A DNA stretch of 64,000 nucleotides from Syntrophobacteraceae bacterium (GCA_025454175.1 JALOOX010000003.1:62001-126000), one strand, 5' to 3'; shown: positions 29,479-38,402, numbered from the stretch's first letter. Notes: generated by a model from the letters alone, not told the origin. Program-made: numbers and translations.

Positions 29479-30069
29479 TCATCCCAGCTTGACCAGGCTT
29501 CCCTGGATATTGGTTACCGACCCTTTCACCGTGGTCAACTGCCCGGACACGTCCATCTTGCCCTGGGAAGCGATCTCCACGACCATACCGCTCATCTCCG
29601 CCTTGGTGCTCCCCGAAAGACTCAGCTGGGCTCCCGAGGCCTCCACTTTCTGTGTCCCGCTTAACGACACGGTCATTCCCGAAATCTTGGCTGCGTTGTC
29701 CGCCGACCCGGTCAGGGACTGGCCTTTGATCTTCGCTTCGGTGGCAGCCTGGCATGTCAATCCGGCACCCGACTGCAGCTGCATGGCCTGATCGCTTTTG
29801 ACCGTCAGCTTCTGACCGCTCGTATGGAGGGTGTCCTTGGTCGATTTGCAGGTGATGGTCTCCGCTTCGACCGCGAAAGTCCTGCACTTGACGGTGATGC
29901 TGTCGCACTTCTGCGTGATGGAGCTGGTGTCCTGCTCGCCGGCGCACTTGATGGTGATGGATGTCCCGTCCAGCACCATCGTCTGGGTGATCTTGCCCTC
30001 CTTGTTTTCCACCGTGACGGTGATTCCATTCTGCTTATTGAGCTCGATGCGGCAGGCAAGGGTAGGCAT
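29479..30069 (-). CDS. beta-helix spike extension protein, separately encoded from VgrG
   Basis: A 196-residue protein made largely of short repeats of alternating polar and hydrophobic residues (SITVKCRTFAVEAETITCKS, QKLTVKSDQAMQLQSG, KISGMTVSLSGTQKVEASG). This is the pattern of the triple-stranded beta-helix that forms the needle tail of gp5/VgrG proteins. The preceding vgrG ends just where this helix would normally begin, and the gap is 137 bases. It may assemble as a trimer below VgrG and carry the PAAR tip. A fusion broken by frameshift is less likely, as both ORFs have clean ends. Confidence 0.65.
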   Translation of the reverse strand: MPTLACRIELNKQNGITVTVENKEGKITQTMVLDGTSITIKCAGEQDTSSITQKCDSITVKCRTFAVEAETITCKSTKDTLHTSGQKLTVKSDQAMQLQSGAGLTCQAATEAKIKGQSLTGSADNAAKISGMTVSLSGTQKVEASGAQLSLSGSTKAEMSGMVVEIASQGKMDVSGQLTTVKGSVTNIQGSLVKLG

Positions 30070-30206
30070 GTGGCGTCACCTTCTCGGGATCTCCGTGGAG
30101 AATGCTTTTCTCTCGATCCTTCGGTCCAATCCTGGAAGCCACACAAGGCGGCAGGTGCGGGGGCCCCTTGGACACCCGACCCGAACGGTCTGGTCTGGCC
30201 TGTGTG

Positions 30207-31838
30207 TTACTGAGATTCCTCGTCCTTCGTCTGGAGCACCAGGCACCCTTCGGACAAGGTGATGATCTCGGTGTCCTTGTCCGATGTCCTGTGAACCTTG
30301 AACACCGGCTTTTCGTCCACATAGGTATGACTGAGGGCCGTGCTGCTGGTGGAGGTCTTGCCCATGATGATCTGGTTTCCCTGAGTGTCGGCAGGCAGCC
30401 GGGCCTCCGGTCTCCAGTCCAGAAACCGCTCGATGGCCGCCCGATGAAGGTAGAGCCCGACGAGGACCCTGGCATTTTTGTAGGCCGGGAAATAGAAGTG
30501 ACCTGCCAGCAGATTCGGTTCAAAGGGGACCACCACCTGTTGATTGTCGAAAAGCGGGATGGTGACCTTGTACTGATCCCGGGACGTGTCGGCGTCCTGG
30601 TAAATCTGATAGGTTTCAGCCGCTTCCTCTCCCTGTTCGCTCACGATCTTCCCCTCCACCAGCACCGGGTAGCGCGGCGGCTGAAAGGAGGGCCGCGGGA
30701 TCCATTTCTCCTCCGGCGTCTCCAGCTGGGATTCCATGTTGAGATCGTAGCGCGTGAAGGACAGGTTGTGGTCGGACATGACCTCCGGGTCCGTGGCACG
30801 ACCGTCCATCACCACGCTCCTCACCCGGTAGGTCTTGCCGTGCTGAAAGATCTTGTCGCTCCAGAGGCCCCCCTTGATCTGAGCCAGCGAGCCCGGGCGA
30901 TAGGTGATGCGGGGAAACCGGCGAAAAACGAGGTGCAGCTCATGCTCCCGGACGAGGAGACGCTCAGTCTCCAGCGACTGGCGGTCCTGAAAGTCCGCCG
31001 CAATGGGATAACGCTCCAGGTAGTCCTGGTGGACCCCTGTGATGGCTTGATCCTGCTGAGCCTCCTGGCGCTTGGGGTCCTCCGAACAGCCATTCAGAAC
31101 ATTCACGTTGAAACGAACGGTTTCGGGAAAATCCGCCCGGCATTCCTCGATATCCAGCTGATCGAGCTGCTGGGCGGCCCCCTGTGAATCCTTTGAGCCC
31201 GAAATGGTGTATTCATTCTGCATGCTGTCATAAGTCCAGATGCCCTTATGATGGAACAGGTACCACATGACGAAATCATAAAAACTGGCCCCGCCCGCAT
31301 CCATTCCCACCGGCACCGTTATGACGGCAAATGTTTTTGTGAGAGGGTCCCAATCGTACTTCAGGGTGATCTTGTCCCCCTTGTGGGCCTCCAGCACATC
31401 CTTGAAGGTTTTCCCGACCAATAGATCGTAAGGGTGGTGCTGGCGCCAGACCACCTGGGCGGGGTCGGAGAAGGCGACACGATAGTACCGGTAGAGCACG
31501 GGGTTGGACTTGAGGTGTACGTTTTCCGCCGTGGCCTCCCGAAGAATCGACTTGCTGGTGACCAGCCCGTGGAGGGTGAGGGGATCGGGTTCGGGATTCG
31601 CCGGCTTCCAGTGAGACGTTATCTTGAGCTCCGCCGCGAGCAGGTCCTTTTTGATGAACGTATCGAAAAGGCGGTCTGTCTCTTTCTCCAGGGATACCAC
31701 GAAGTCCGCCTCGCAGGTGAACCCATGGGAATGCACTTCGAACCGAAAGGCCCTCACGTTGGCCCCTGGTATTTTGATCGCATCCCCCCCCCGGGCGGGG
31801 GTCAAAGTCATACTGATTTCCAGCGCGTCGGTGAACAT
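30207..31838 (-). CDS. vgrG: T6SS spike protein VgrG (TssI), short form without beta-helix tail
   Basis: A 543-residue VgrG. gp27-like domains ~1-370 (FRFEVHSHGFTCEADFVVSL, LHGLVTSKSILRE, RYYRVAFSDPAQVVWR; cited in parts), then the gp5 OB-fold ~400-500 with DTSRDQYKVTIPLFDN and ARVLVGLYLHRA. The protein stops about 40 residues later at a last strand, ITLSEGCLVLQTKD, so the usual beta-helical needle is absent and is probably supplied by the next gene. No C-terminal effector domain. It follows tssE by 54 bases. Confidence 0.87.
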   Translation of the reverse strand: MFTDALEISMTLTPARGGDAIKIPGANVRAFRFEVHSHGFTCEADFVVSLEKETDRLFDTFIKKDLLAAELKITSHWKPANPEPDPLTLHGLVTSKSILREATAENVHLKSNPVLYRYYRVAFSDPAQVVWRQHHPYDLLVGKTFKDVLEAHKGDKITLKYDWDPLTKTFAVITVPVGMDAGGASFYDFVMWYLFHHKGIWTYDSMQNEYTISGSKDSQGAAQQLDQLDIEECRADFPETVRFNVNVLNGCSEDPKRQEAQQDQAITGVHQDYLERYPIAADFQDRQSLETERLLVREHELHLVFRRFPRITYRPGSLAQIKGGLWSDKIFQHGKTYRVRSVVMDGRATDPEVMSDHNLSFTRYDLNMESQLETPEEKWIPRPSFQPPRYPVLVEGKIVSEQGEEAAETYQIYQDADTSRDQYKVTIPLFDNQQVVVPFEPNLLAGHFYFPAYKNARVLVGLYLHRAAIERFLDWRPEARLPADTQGNQIIMGKTSTSSTALSHTYVDEKPVFKVHRTSDKDTEIITLSEGCLVLQTKDEESQ

Positions 31839-31892
31839 GACCCTTGAGTGCTCCCCTATAAGGAGTTGGTCGATTGGAGCGAAAAGGACCTC

Positions 31893-32267
31893 TCAACCCT
31901 CCCGCAGTTGCAAGGTGTTGACCAGGGAGTCGAAGACCATGTGCAGCGCCCGAGAGCTCTCGCGCAAAGTACACTCAATGCGAAACGAGATGTGCAGAGG
32001 GTTGTCATCCTCCACCTGGACGATGCTCCTGAGCTGCACCCGCGGCTCATAGGAGGCAATGTTCCGCCGGACTTCCTCCATGATGGCATCGGCGATGTGC
32101 TGACGCGAGCAGTATTCGTTCATATCCCGGATACCGAGGTCCCTGAGAAACGAGCCGTACCCCTTGCGGATATTGAGAATGCTGTTCAGATTGCTGACAA
32201 TGTCATGCAGTTCACTGCTGGGCCCGGGTTGGCTTCGCCGCGCCACGAACTTGTTGAAAAGCGCCAT
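31893..32267 (-). CDS. tssE: T6SS baseplate protein TssE (gp25-like)
   Basis: A 124-residue gp25-family protein. Characteristic parts: ELHDIVSNLNSILNIRKGYGSF near the N-terminus, IADAIMEEVRRNIASYEPRV in the middle and a C-terminal strand ISFRIECTL. TssE sits at the base of the TssBC sheath and initiates its polymerisation. GGGGAA precedes the ATG. It follows tssK by 17 bases. Confidence 0.92.
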   Translation of the reverse strand: MALFNKFVARRSQPGPSSELHDIVSNLNSILNIRKGYGSFLRDLGIRDMNEYCSRQHIADAIMEEVRRNIASYEPRVQLRSIVQVEDDNPLHISFRIECTLRESSRALHMVFDSLVNTLQLREG

Positions 32268-32284
32268 TTCCCCGACCTTTCACC

Positions 32285-33541
32285 TCATGTCATCCGCCAG
32301 TAGAGGTAGAAGCGCGCTCCCCCATAGGCTGGTGCGCTGTAGAAGCCCACCGACAGGTCGCGCAGCGCATGATCCCACTCCTCACCCTCCAGGACACGGT
32401 AGAAATCCACTTCGGGGCCGAACCGGTGCTGGAAGGGCGGGCGTTCGACCTTCCGCAAGGGGATACCCTGCAGCGCCAGCTGATGCACTGCCGCCATTCG
32501 TGTGACCCCCGCCATCTTCAGGCTTCCCGTCGAAAGGGACGCATTCACGTGCTCCTTCTGAACCAGCAGGTACACTTCACTGGCCTCCCGCACATCCGGT
32601 GGAAGGCTCAATTGATAGACGCCCTCCTTCAATTCAAAAGGCAGGTACGGGGCTTTTTTGGCAAAGAGGTTGATCTGCTGCCTGAGGGAATCCAGAAGCC
32701 GGCCAAAACATGGACCCAGCTGCTCGTGATCGTAAGGGTCCGAGGTGTGCTCGGGATCGGTCTCCCGGTAGAAGCAGACTTCAGCATGGAACCGTTTGAG
32801 CTCCTCGAGAACGTGATACGGATGCACGTGGACCTGGCCCAGAATGTCGAGCAGCAGGCGCTGTACATGGAGCAGGGACTTCAGGCACTGCTTGGCCTCG
32901 AACATGCTCTCTCCGCTGAGAAAGCTCGCCGCAATGTCCTGAGCCATTTTCCGCCGAAACACGTCCAGGAGCGGACCGAAGCTGGACAGCTCCTCGATCA
33001 GGAATGGAGAGGTCCCCAACTGCAGGAGCGGCGGAACATATTCCTTAGATAGGCGCCACATCTCCTGGGGGTCTTTCTCGAACTCCGCCAGCTTGAGGGT
33101 TTCCTGGGCTCCCGTGAGGTTCTGCTCGGACGACAGCACCAGGCGCCACACTCTTCTGGCGAGCACGCCCTGGGACTCCGTACTCCAACCGTTTTCCGCC
33201 GGCCCTGATTTCTGGGACGATGCCTCTTCCATCACATGCACGTAGACCGGGAGGCGAGACGTACCGGACACGTTGAGGTTGAAGGGAGTGACGGAAGCAT
33301 TGGCGGGCACATCCAGAAGATTCCCCTGGGATGTGAGCAGCCGCATGGACTGGAGAGAGAGGATGCCCCCGGTCAAGAGGGAGTCAATCCAGCGGCACTG
33401 AGCAATGCCATAATCGGGAAGGCCCATCATGCGGAACCGCAAGGAAGCCTCCACCGATAGTGAGTCCTCCTGGGCCAGAAGATGCTCGGGCAGAAGGGTC
33501 TGCCCCATAGCCCAATGCACTCGCGCAAGCCGATCGGTCAT
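32285..33541 (-). CDS. tssK: T6SS baseplate protein TssK
   Basis: A TssK (ImpJ/VasE) of about 418 residues, the trimeric adaptor that links baseplate and membrane complex. The opening VHWAMGQTLLPEHLLAQED is the family signature, followed by a beta-rich shell and an alpha-helical middle; the C-terminus (FYSAPAYGGARFYLYW) forms the membrane-complex-binding domain. Start uncertain: ATG at 33541 is chosen for family fit, with ATG at 33550 or TTG at 33571 also in frame and no clear ribosome site for any of them. Confidence 0.88.
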   Translation of the reverse strand: MTDRLARVHWAMGQTLLPEHLLAQEDSLSVEASLRFRMMGLPDYGIAQCRWIDSLLTGGILSLQSMRLLTSQGNLLDVPANASVTPFNLNVSGTSRLPVYVHVMEEASSQKSGPAENGWSTESQGVLARRVWRLVLSSEQNLTGAQETLKLAEFEKDPQEMWRLSKEYVPPLLQLGTSPFLIEELSSFGPLLDVFRRKMAQDIAASFLSGESMFEAKQCLKSLLHVQRLLLDILGQVHVHPYHVLEELKRFHAEVCFYRETDPEHTSDPYDHEQLGPCFGRLLDSLRQQINLFAKKAPYLPFELKEGVYQLSLPPDVREASEVYLLVQKEHVNASLSTGSLKMAGVTRMAAVHQLALQGIPLRKVERPPFQHRFGPEVDFYRVLEGEEWDHALRDLSVGFYSAPAYGGARFYLYWRMT

Positions 33542-33670
33542 AGGTGCCATTTCCGTAGGCAGTTGCTTCAATCATGTATGGGGCCGGATGGAGCGGGTCC
33601 ATTGGGCCCTCCCTGGACCGGTTTGGTGAGCAGGTCCAACAGTGCTCCAAGAAAACTGCAAGGCCTCATT

Positions 33671-33727
33671 CCGGGGAAGGCTGGAGTCCAGTTGCTCTAC
33701 TGTCTTCTGGACCCCACCGTTCCCCGG
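33671..33727 (-). terminator. two-tier stem-loop between hcp and tssK
   Basis: Outer stem CCGGGGAA (33671-33678) pairs perfectly with TTCCCCGG (33720-33727); an inner stem GTCCAG (33686-33691) pairs with CTGGAC (33707-33712). No T-run follows on the minus strand, so it may attenuate or stabilise the 3' end of hcp mRNA and lower expression of tssK and later genes. Hcp is needed in great excess, which fits. Confidence 0.45.
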
Positions 33728-33771
33728 AGGGATAACACTGCAGGAATATTATTCTCACCGTCCGGGAGAGC

Positions 33772-34347
33772 TTACCCCACAGCCACTCCCCACGCCTTGG
33801 CAAACTTGGCGCTGGTGGAAACCGCCACCTGGACGCTCTGGGCCGAGGGCTGCGGCATGACGCCGAGTGTAAAGCTGAAGTTCTTGGGGCTCACGACATC
33901 CATGTTTTCATCCATATCCACCGAGACCTGGAGATCACCGCCGCTTTTCATGATCAGCCCCTTGATGTCGGCATCGTTGGTATGAAAGCATTTGAAATAG
34001 GCTTTCTGCTGGGGATCGTATTCATAGATGTTGAACTTCAGATCGACTTCGGTGTTGGACAGGCTCTGATGAACCAGGGTTGCGATGCTGTTCTTGTTGG
34101 TGGTGCTCACCCGGCAATTGAATTGAATCGGGTCTGCATAACCGCCGTTCCAGAAGATATTCGAGACGACCCCGACGACTTTCACTGTGGTTCCCATGTT
34201 GGCCGAAGTGGGATCCGTGACGGCCATGTCCGCGGAAAGCTGCTGCGTTCCGATCTTGAGGCCCACAATGTGGCCGACCCATGCCTGTGCATCCTTCTCA
34301 AAGTTGAACCCCTGCCGAACATCGCAATTGTATGAATTCTCAGCCAT
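33772..34347 (-). CDS. hcp: T6SS tube protein Hcp (TssD)
   Basis: A 191-residue beta-rich protein beginning MAENSYNCDVRQGFNFEKDA, with strands such as NIFWNGGYADPIQFNCRVST and FNIYEYDPQQKAYFKCF. It lies directly after tssB-tssC and before tssK, the standard hcp position, with a strong GGAGAGG ribosome site. Hcp hexamers stack as the inner tube. The sequence is a divergent Hcp, slightly longer than the usual ~160-170 residues, so the call rests partly on gene order. About 200 non-coding bases on each side suggest separate mRNA control. Confidence 0.75.
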   Translation of the reverse strand: MAENSYNCDVRQGFNFEKDAQAWVGHIVGLKIGTQQLSADMAVTDPTSANMGTTVKVVGVVSNIFWNGGYADPIQFNCRVSTTNKNSIATLVHQSLSNTEVDLKFNIYEYDPQQKAYFKCFHTNDADIKGLIMKSGGDLQVSVDMDENMDVVSPKNFSFTLGVMPQPSAQSVQVAVSTSAKFAKAWGVAVG

Positions 34348-34544
34348 GATTATTCCTCTCCTTCAGTTGTTACAGACCCTGTGCAGCCCCCGGGAGGGGC
34401 CTTCCCTCGAAAGACAAGCCAACTGATTGACGCCTCCCGCAACAAAGGCCCGGGGAGCATGACGTTCTTGTCGGGCAAGGCCGGGTGCTCCACGGCCCTC
34501 GATGATTCCATGACGACCCTGTCAAAATTCCGTAGAATGAGGGA

Positions 34545-36053
34545 TTAAAGACGAGCATCCAGCTTGAGCTCCACGTCCATCCCTTCGAACTGGATGTGAG
34601 GCAGGATGCTGATGGAACAGTCATACCAACCGATCATGCCCTCGCGGGGAGCAACCTCCACCGAAGCAGCCTTGAACGGGTAAAAACGGAGGGTCAGGTC
34701 ATCGGGGTTCACCACGGTGGTGACGTATTTGAACAGCCAGCTTTCGAGACTCTGCTTGATGTAATCAGCGTCGGCGCTGCTTCCAATGTTGTCCCGCATG
34801 ATGCACTTGACATAGTGGGCAATGCGCGTCACCGAGCAGGTATACGAAAGGTTGGTGACCAGCTGGGAGTTTTCGGTGTCCTTGGGATCCTTGAACTTCT
34901 TGGACCGCTTGAGAGACTGGCTGCTGAAAAAGCAGGCGTCGGCGGTCCCCTTGCGATAGATGAGCGGCATGAACCCCGCGTTGGCGAACTCCAGCTCCCG
35001 ATAGTCCGGAATCGCCATTTCGACGGGTATCTTCAGCTCCTCTTCCCCTCGAAGGTTGAATGTGTGGACCGGCAACCCCGTCACGAGTCCTCCACCCTTG
35101 GGCCCTCGAAGATACTGGCACCACCCGGACTGCACAAAGGAGCGCACCATGTTCTGAGCGAACAGGATGGCACTGCTGCCCCAGAGGTAGTCGGAATTGT
35201 TGTCCCCTCGAACCTTCTCCTTGAACGGCAGGTCTCCCGTGGGATTGGTCTCGGGATCGTACGGCAGGCGCAGGACATAACTGGGCAAGGTCAATCCCAG
35301 GTATGCCGCCACTTCGGAATCCCTCAGCTTGTTCCAGGACCCGTACTTGGGGTGATTCATCAACCCTTCCAGGTCCTTGATGGCCGCCAGCTCCTCGATG
35401 CTGTCACAGCCGAAGAACTTGGGAGAAACCGAGCCGATGAAGGGTGCATGACTGGCGGCTGCGATCTTGCCCATGGTCTTGAGCCAGTACTCATCCTTGG
35501 GATTGTGTGCAAAGTCATAGAGCCCGATGATCGACCCGATGGGCTTGCCGCCGTACTGGTCATACTCGGCCACATAGACCTTCTTGAAGAGAGAGCTGCC
35601 CGTGATATCCACGCCGTTGCTCTCGAAATCTTCGTAGAGCTCTTCCTTGCTTACATCCAGAATATCGATCATCACATCGGCCTTGAAATTCGTATTCTGG
35701 ATGAGATCGTTCAGAGAGCGCCAATTGGACTCCAACTGCTTGAACTTTTCATGGTGAATGATCTCATTCAACTGGTCATTCACCGCTTCGTCGATCCGCC
35801 CCAGCACATCGACGATCATGCCCTTGTCCAAACGACCCGCCGTGCTGTCGATGTTGTAAAGGAGAGCTGCCAATCCGGAAATGAATCTCTCCTCGTCGCT
35901 CACGTCCTCTCTGACCGTCCGCAGATTGTCTTGAACCATGGGAACAGGCTCGGCAATCTCCGTGCTCAAACGCATACTCGAGAGAAAGCGTCTGAGATCA
36001 ATGGCATCGGTCCTTTCTTCTGTTTTGACCGCTTGTTGAGTCTCACCAGCCAT
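34545..36053 (-). CDS. tssC: T6SS sheath large subunit TssC (VipB)
   Basis: A 502-residue TssC. Family landmarks: EKFKQLESNWRSLNDLIQNT, DPYGG-like EYDQYGGKPIGSIIGLYDF, AAASHAPFIGSVSPKFFGCD, and the C-terminal LTLRFYPFKAASVEVAPREG. TssB and TssC heterodimers build the contractile sheath. It is preceded by tssB (83-base gap) with AAAGGAAGG upstream of ATG. The N-terminal ~30 residues would make the inter-subunit handshake strand with TssB. Nothing is missing. Confidence 0.96.
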   Translation of the reverse strand: MAGETQQAVKTEERTDAIDLRRFLSSMRLSTEIAEPVPMVQDNLRTVREDVSDEERFISGLAALLYNIDSTAGRLDKGMIVDVLGRIDEAVNDQLNEIIHHEKFKQLESNWRSLNDLIQNTNFKADVMIDILDVSKEELYEDFESNGVDITGSSLFKKVYVAEYDQYGGKPIGSIIGLYDFAHNPKDEYWLKTMGKIAAASHAPFIGSVSPKFFGCDSIEELAAIKDLEGLMNHPKYGSWNKLRDSEVAAYLGLTLPSYVLRLPYDPETNPTGDLPFKEKVRGDNNSDYLWGSSAILFAQNMVRSFVQSGWCQYLRGPKGGGLVTGLPVHTFNLRGEEELKIPVEMAIPDYRELEFANAGFMPLIYRKGTADACFFSSQSLKRSKKFKDPKDTENSQLVTNLSYTCSVTRIAHYVKCIMRDNIGSSADADYIKQSLESWLFKYVTTVVNPDDLTLRFYPFKAASVEVAPREGMIGWYDCSISILPHIQFEGMDVELKLDARL

Positions 36054-36136
36054 GGCACCTTCCTTTCAACCTTTTAGGGTCTGTTCCGTGGTCTGCCGCC
36101 GTTGGAAAAGCCCAGGCAGGGCATTCATCATACAGG

Positions 36137-36667
36137 TCATGCCGTCCCTTTCTGCCCGGAGGCCGGCAGTCGATATTCCTCATAACCCTTGAGCTCTTCG
36201 AGCATTTTGGCCAATGCCGCCTCATCGCTCATCAGGTCCCCGAGCAGTTTTCGAAACTCCTTGCGATTGTCCACGCTGGACATCACCTCTTCCAAAAGGC
36301 TCTTGAGCATGAGCAGGCCCTTGAGCTTCGGGACGTGCTTGGCCACCTGTTCAGGTGAGAAGGATTTCATGCTGTCGATAGGAATCTCAACCTGCAGATC
36401 CTCATCCTTGTCCGGATCCACCTTGTTGGGGACGGTGAATTTCAGGCTGATACCCATGTCTTTCATGACGGCATCGGTATTCTTCCCATCCAGGTTTCTG
36501 AGCCGCCGTTCATCCAGGTCTGTCTGCCGGTCCTTGGATGTACCCTGGGAGAGGTCTCCAGTGACGAGCATTCGGAGAGGCAGGGTGATGTCCTCCGGTT
36601 GGCCGTTGATCTCTGTACGATATCTCAGCGTGAGCCGTGACTTGGGGATTTCATCCTGAATAGCCAT
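36137..36667 (-). CDS. tssB: T6SS sheath small subunit TssB (VipA)
   Basis: A 176-residue TssB. It begins MAIQDEIPKSRLTLRYRTEI, then LPLRMLVTGDLSQGTSKD and the sheath strand VEIPIDSMKSFSPEQVAKHVPKL (both cited in part), ending in a helical C-terminus. I start it at ATG 36667, which has AGGAAAGGA upstream; the longer frame to 36712 lacks support. First gene of the minus-strand T6SS operon; a possible sigma-54-type promoter lies about 85 bases upstream. Confidence 0.95.
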   Translation of the reverse strand: MAIQDEIPKSRLTLRYRTEINGQPEDITLPLRMLVTGDLSQGTSKDRQTDLDERRLRNLDGKNTDAVMKDMGISLKFTVPNKVDPDKDEDLQVEIPIDSMKSFSPEQVAKHVPKLKGLLMLKSLLEEVMSSVDNRKEFRKLLGDLMSDEAALAKMLEELKGYEEYRLPASGQKGTA

Positions 36668-36749
36668 TTCAAATCCTTTCCTCGTATGAGTGAGCTTGGT
36701 CCCCCTCATCAAGCCTGTTTCCCAGGGGGCAAATCAAATGATGTGATTG

Positions 36750-36765
36750 AGCCTGAAACGGGCCA
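36750..36765 (-). promoter_or_regulatory. possible sigma-54 (-24/-12) promoter for the T6SS operon
   Basis: Read on the minus strand, TGGCCCGTTTCAGGCT has GG and GC elements separated by exactly ten bases, as required for RpoN promoters, with three mismatches to the consensus TGGCACG-N4-TTGCA. A start site about 12 bases downstream would give a leader of roughly 70 bases before tssB. RpoN control of T6SS operons is established in Vibrio and others. No enhancer-binding regulator is encoded in the window. Confidence 0.35.
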
Positions 36766-37257
36766 AAAATTCATGGAGCTAAACGTCTGCGACGATCAGA
36801 CCGCATGCTGCGTCGCCTTATCCAAAGAGCGTGCCAGATTTTTCACATTCTTCCAAGGTATCGGCGGGAAGCCTTCATCGAACAGCTTCGGAGAAATTTG
36901 GGCCAAGTCTTCGGGCAACTGACTCGACGATGGGGGCGAAACATTGGGCGGCCGCCGCATGGCAGGCCATGTTCACTGAGCGGCAATGTGTACGTGCTGA
37001 AAACGAACGGAGGCAATGTGGTCAAGATGAGGGTATTCACAGCCGGCAACGGCATGGTCTCCCTGGAATACGCCGGCCAGCTCAAGCAATAGGGTGGCTG
37101 ATCAAGGGAGGGGCGCCAGCAACCCAGGACGCTCCACGGCGATGGCCCAAAGGAGTGTGGATGCCCCTTTCCCTGGATGGCCTAGCGTATTATGATGGGA
37201 TGGCTCGGCTGAATCACCAGCAAAAAAGGCTTTTGAGACTTCCCGCCGCTTTCAGGA
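36766..37257. other. intergenic between tssB and moaA with a possible gene remnant
   Basis: Divergent intergenic region holding moaA's upstream sequence. On the plus strand, 36985-37092 reads in one frame as a protein-like tail (NVYVLKTNGGNVVKMRVFTA then LEYAGQLKQ, stop at 37090-37092), reminiscent of the end of a secreted beta-sandwich protein. Upstream the frame is poor and another frame (36686-36922) looks slightly protein-like, so this may be the frameshifted remnant of one gene. No start or ribosome site can be supported, so I do not call a CDS. Confidence 0.3.
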
Positions 37258-37263
37258 ATGGAA

Positions 37264-38253
37264 ATGGACGACTCAATGACCGACGCCCACGGTCGCCGCA
37301 TCGACTACCTGAGGATCTCCATCACCGACCGATGCAATCTGCGCTGCCAATACTGCATGCCCGCCCAGGGGGTTCCCAAGCTTCGCCACGACGAGATGCT
37401 CTCGTACGAGGAGCTGCTCAGGCTCATACGCCTGCTGGTGAGCATGGGGATTTCCAAGATCCGCATCACCGGCGGCGAGCCGCTGGTGCGCAAGGGTGTT
37501 CTCTATTTCTGCGAGAACGTCGCCAGAATCCCCGGCATTCAAAGCGTGAGCCTCACCACCAATGGAGTGCTCCTCGAACAATTTGCGGAAGGGCTTCTCA
37601 GGGCCGGCATCCAGCGGATCAACATCAGCCTGGACAGCCTGGACCCGCGAAAATTCGCGTCCATCACCCGCAGGGACTGCTTCGATCAGGTATGGAGGGG
37701 TATCCTGAAGGCTTCGGAGCTTGGACTCTCTCCGGTCAAGCTCAATGCCGTGGTCATGCGCGGGGTCAACGACGACGAGATCGAGGACCTGGCGAGGCTC
37801 ACTTTCAAGGACCCGTTCCATGTCCGTTTCATCGAGCTCATGCCGGTCAACGCCGAGGAGGCGGACGGTCTCTTCATGGGGTCGGATGAGATCCTGGGGC
37901 GCCTTTCCGCCATGGGACCCCTTTCGCCCGTCAACAGCAGCCACAGCAACGGCCCCGCCCGCCACTACCAGTTCCAGGGGGCTGCGGGAAAGATCGGGAT
38001 CATCAGCCCCATCAGCCACCACTTCTGTCCGGCCTGCAATCGGCTGCGCCTGACCGCCGACGGAAAGCTGAGGACCTGCCTGTTCGCGGCCCACGAAACG
38101 GACCTCGGGAGCACCCTTCGCGAAGGGGCCTCCGACGCCGGTATCCTGAGGACGGTACGCGAGGCCATTCTCGCCAAGCCGGAGAAGCACGCGCTGGCCC
38201 TGGGCGGGGTCCGCAAGTGCATCAGCCGCCCGATGGTGGCCATCGGAGGCTGA
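37264..38253 (+). CDS. moaA: GTP 3',8-cyclase MoaA
   Basis: A radical-SAM enzyme of about 329 residues that converts GTP to 3',8-cyclo-GTP in the first step of molybdenum cofactor synthesis. N-terminal SAM cluster motif CNLRCQYC; the GGEPLVR motif; C-terminal [4Fe-4S] ligands in FCPACNRLRLTADGKLRTC; and the conserved terminal Gly-Gly (VAIGG). ATG at 37264 has AGGA six bases upstream; ATGs two codons before and four after are alternatives. Molybdopterin-type proteins such as QrcB in the same window need, or derive from, this pathway. Confidence 0.96.
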   Translation: MDDSMTDAHGRRIDYLRISITDRCNLRCQYCMPAQGVPKLRHDEMLSYEELLRLIRLLVSMGISKIRITGGEPLVRKGVLYFCENVARIPGIQSVSLTTNGVLLEQFAEGLLRAGIQRINISLDSLDPRKFASITRRDCFDQVWRGILKASELGLSPVKLNAVVMRGVNDDEIEDLARLTFKDPFHVRFIELMPVNAEEADGLFMGSDEILGRLSAMGPLSPVNSSHSNGPARHYQFQGAAGKIGIISPISHHFCPACNRLRLTADGKLRTCLFAAHETDLGSTLREGASDAGILRTVREAILAKPEKHALALGGVRKCISRPMVAIGG

Positions 38254-38370
38254 TCTCCCGGCTTCACGGCTTCGGGTTACGGGATTCAAGTCTCGAGTTT
38301 TAAACTCCGGGCTGCGGGATCGAATTCGAGCTCGCGGGTTCCGGAGGCTTTGCGGATTGCTGGGCCGGAT

Positions 38371-38402
38371 GCCCCTTTCGGGGTGCAGCGGGGAATCCCC
38401 GC
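38371..38402. terminator. paired G/C hairpins between convergent moaA and Yip1 gene
   Basis: Two adjacent hairpins, CCCC-TTTC-GGGG (38372-38383) and a perfect GCGGGG-AAT-CCCCGC (38388-38402), lie between the convergent ends of moaA and the next gene. They lack a U-run, so any termination would be weak or Rho-assisted; position makes a bidirectional end point plausible. The 38270-38345 stretch before them holds imperfect repeats around CGGGTTACGGG. Confidence 0.4.

Noticed and set aside
34596-36077. 493-codon plus-strand ORF opposite tssC
   Set aside because: Mirror of tssC codon bias; no ribosome site and no known motifs.
36831-37889. 352-codon plus-strand ORF overlapping the start of moaA
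   Set aside because: Mostly out-of-frame reading of moaA; Arg/Gln/His-rich, no start site.
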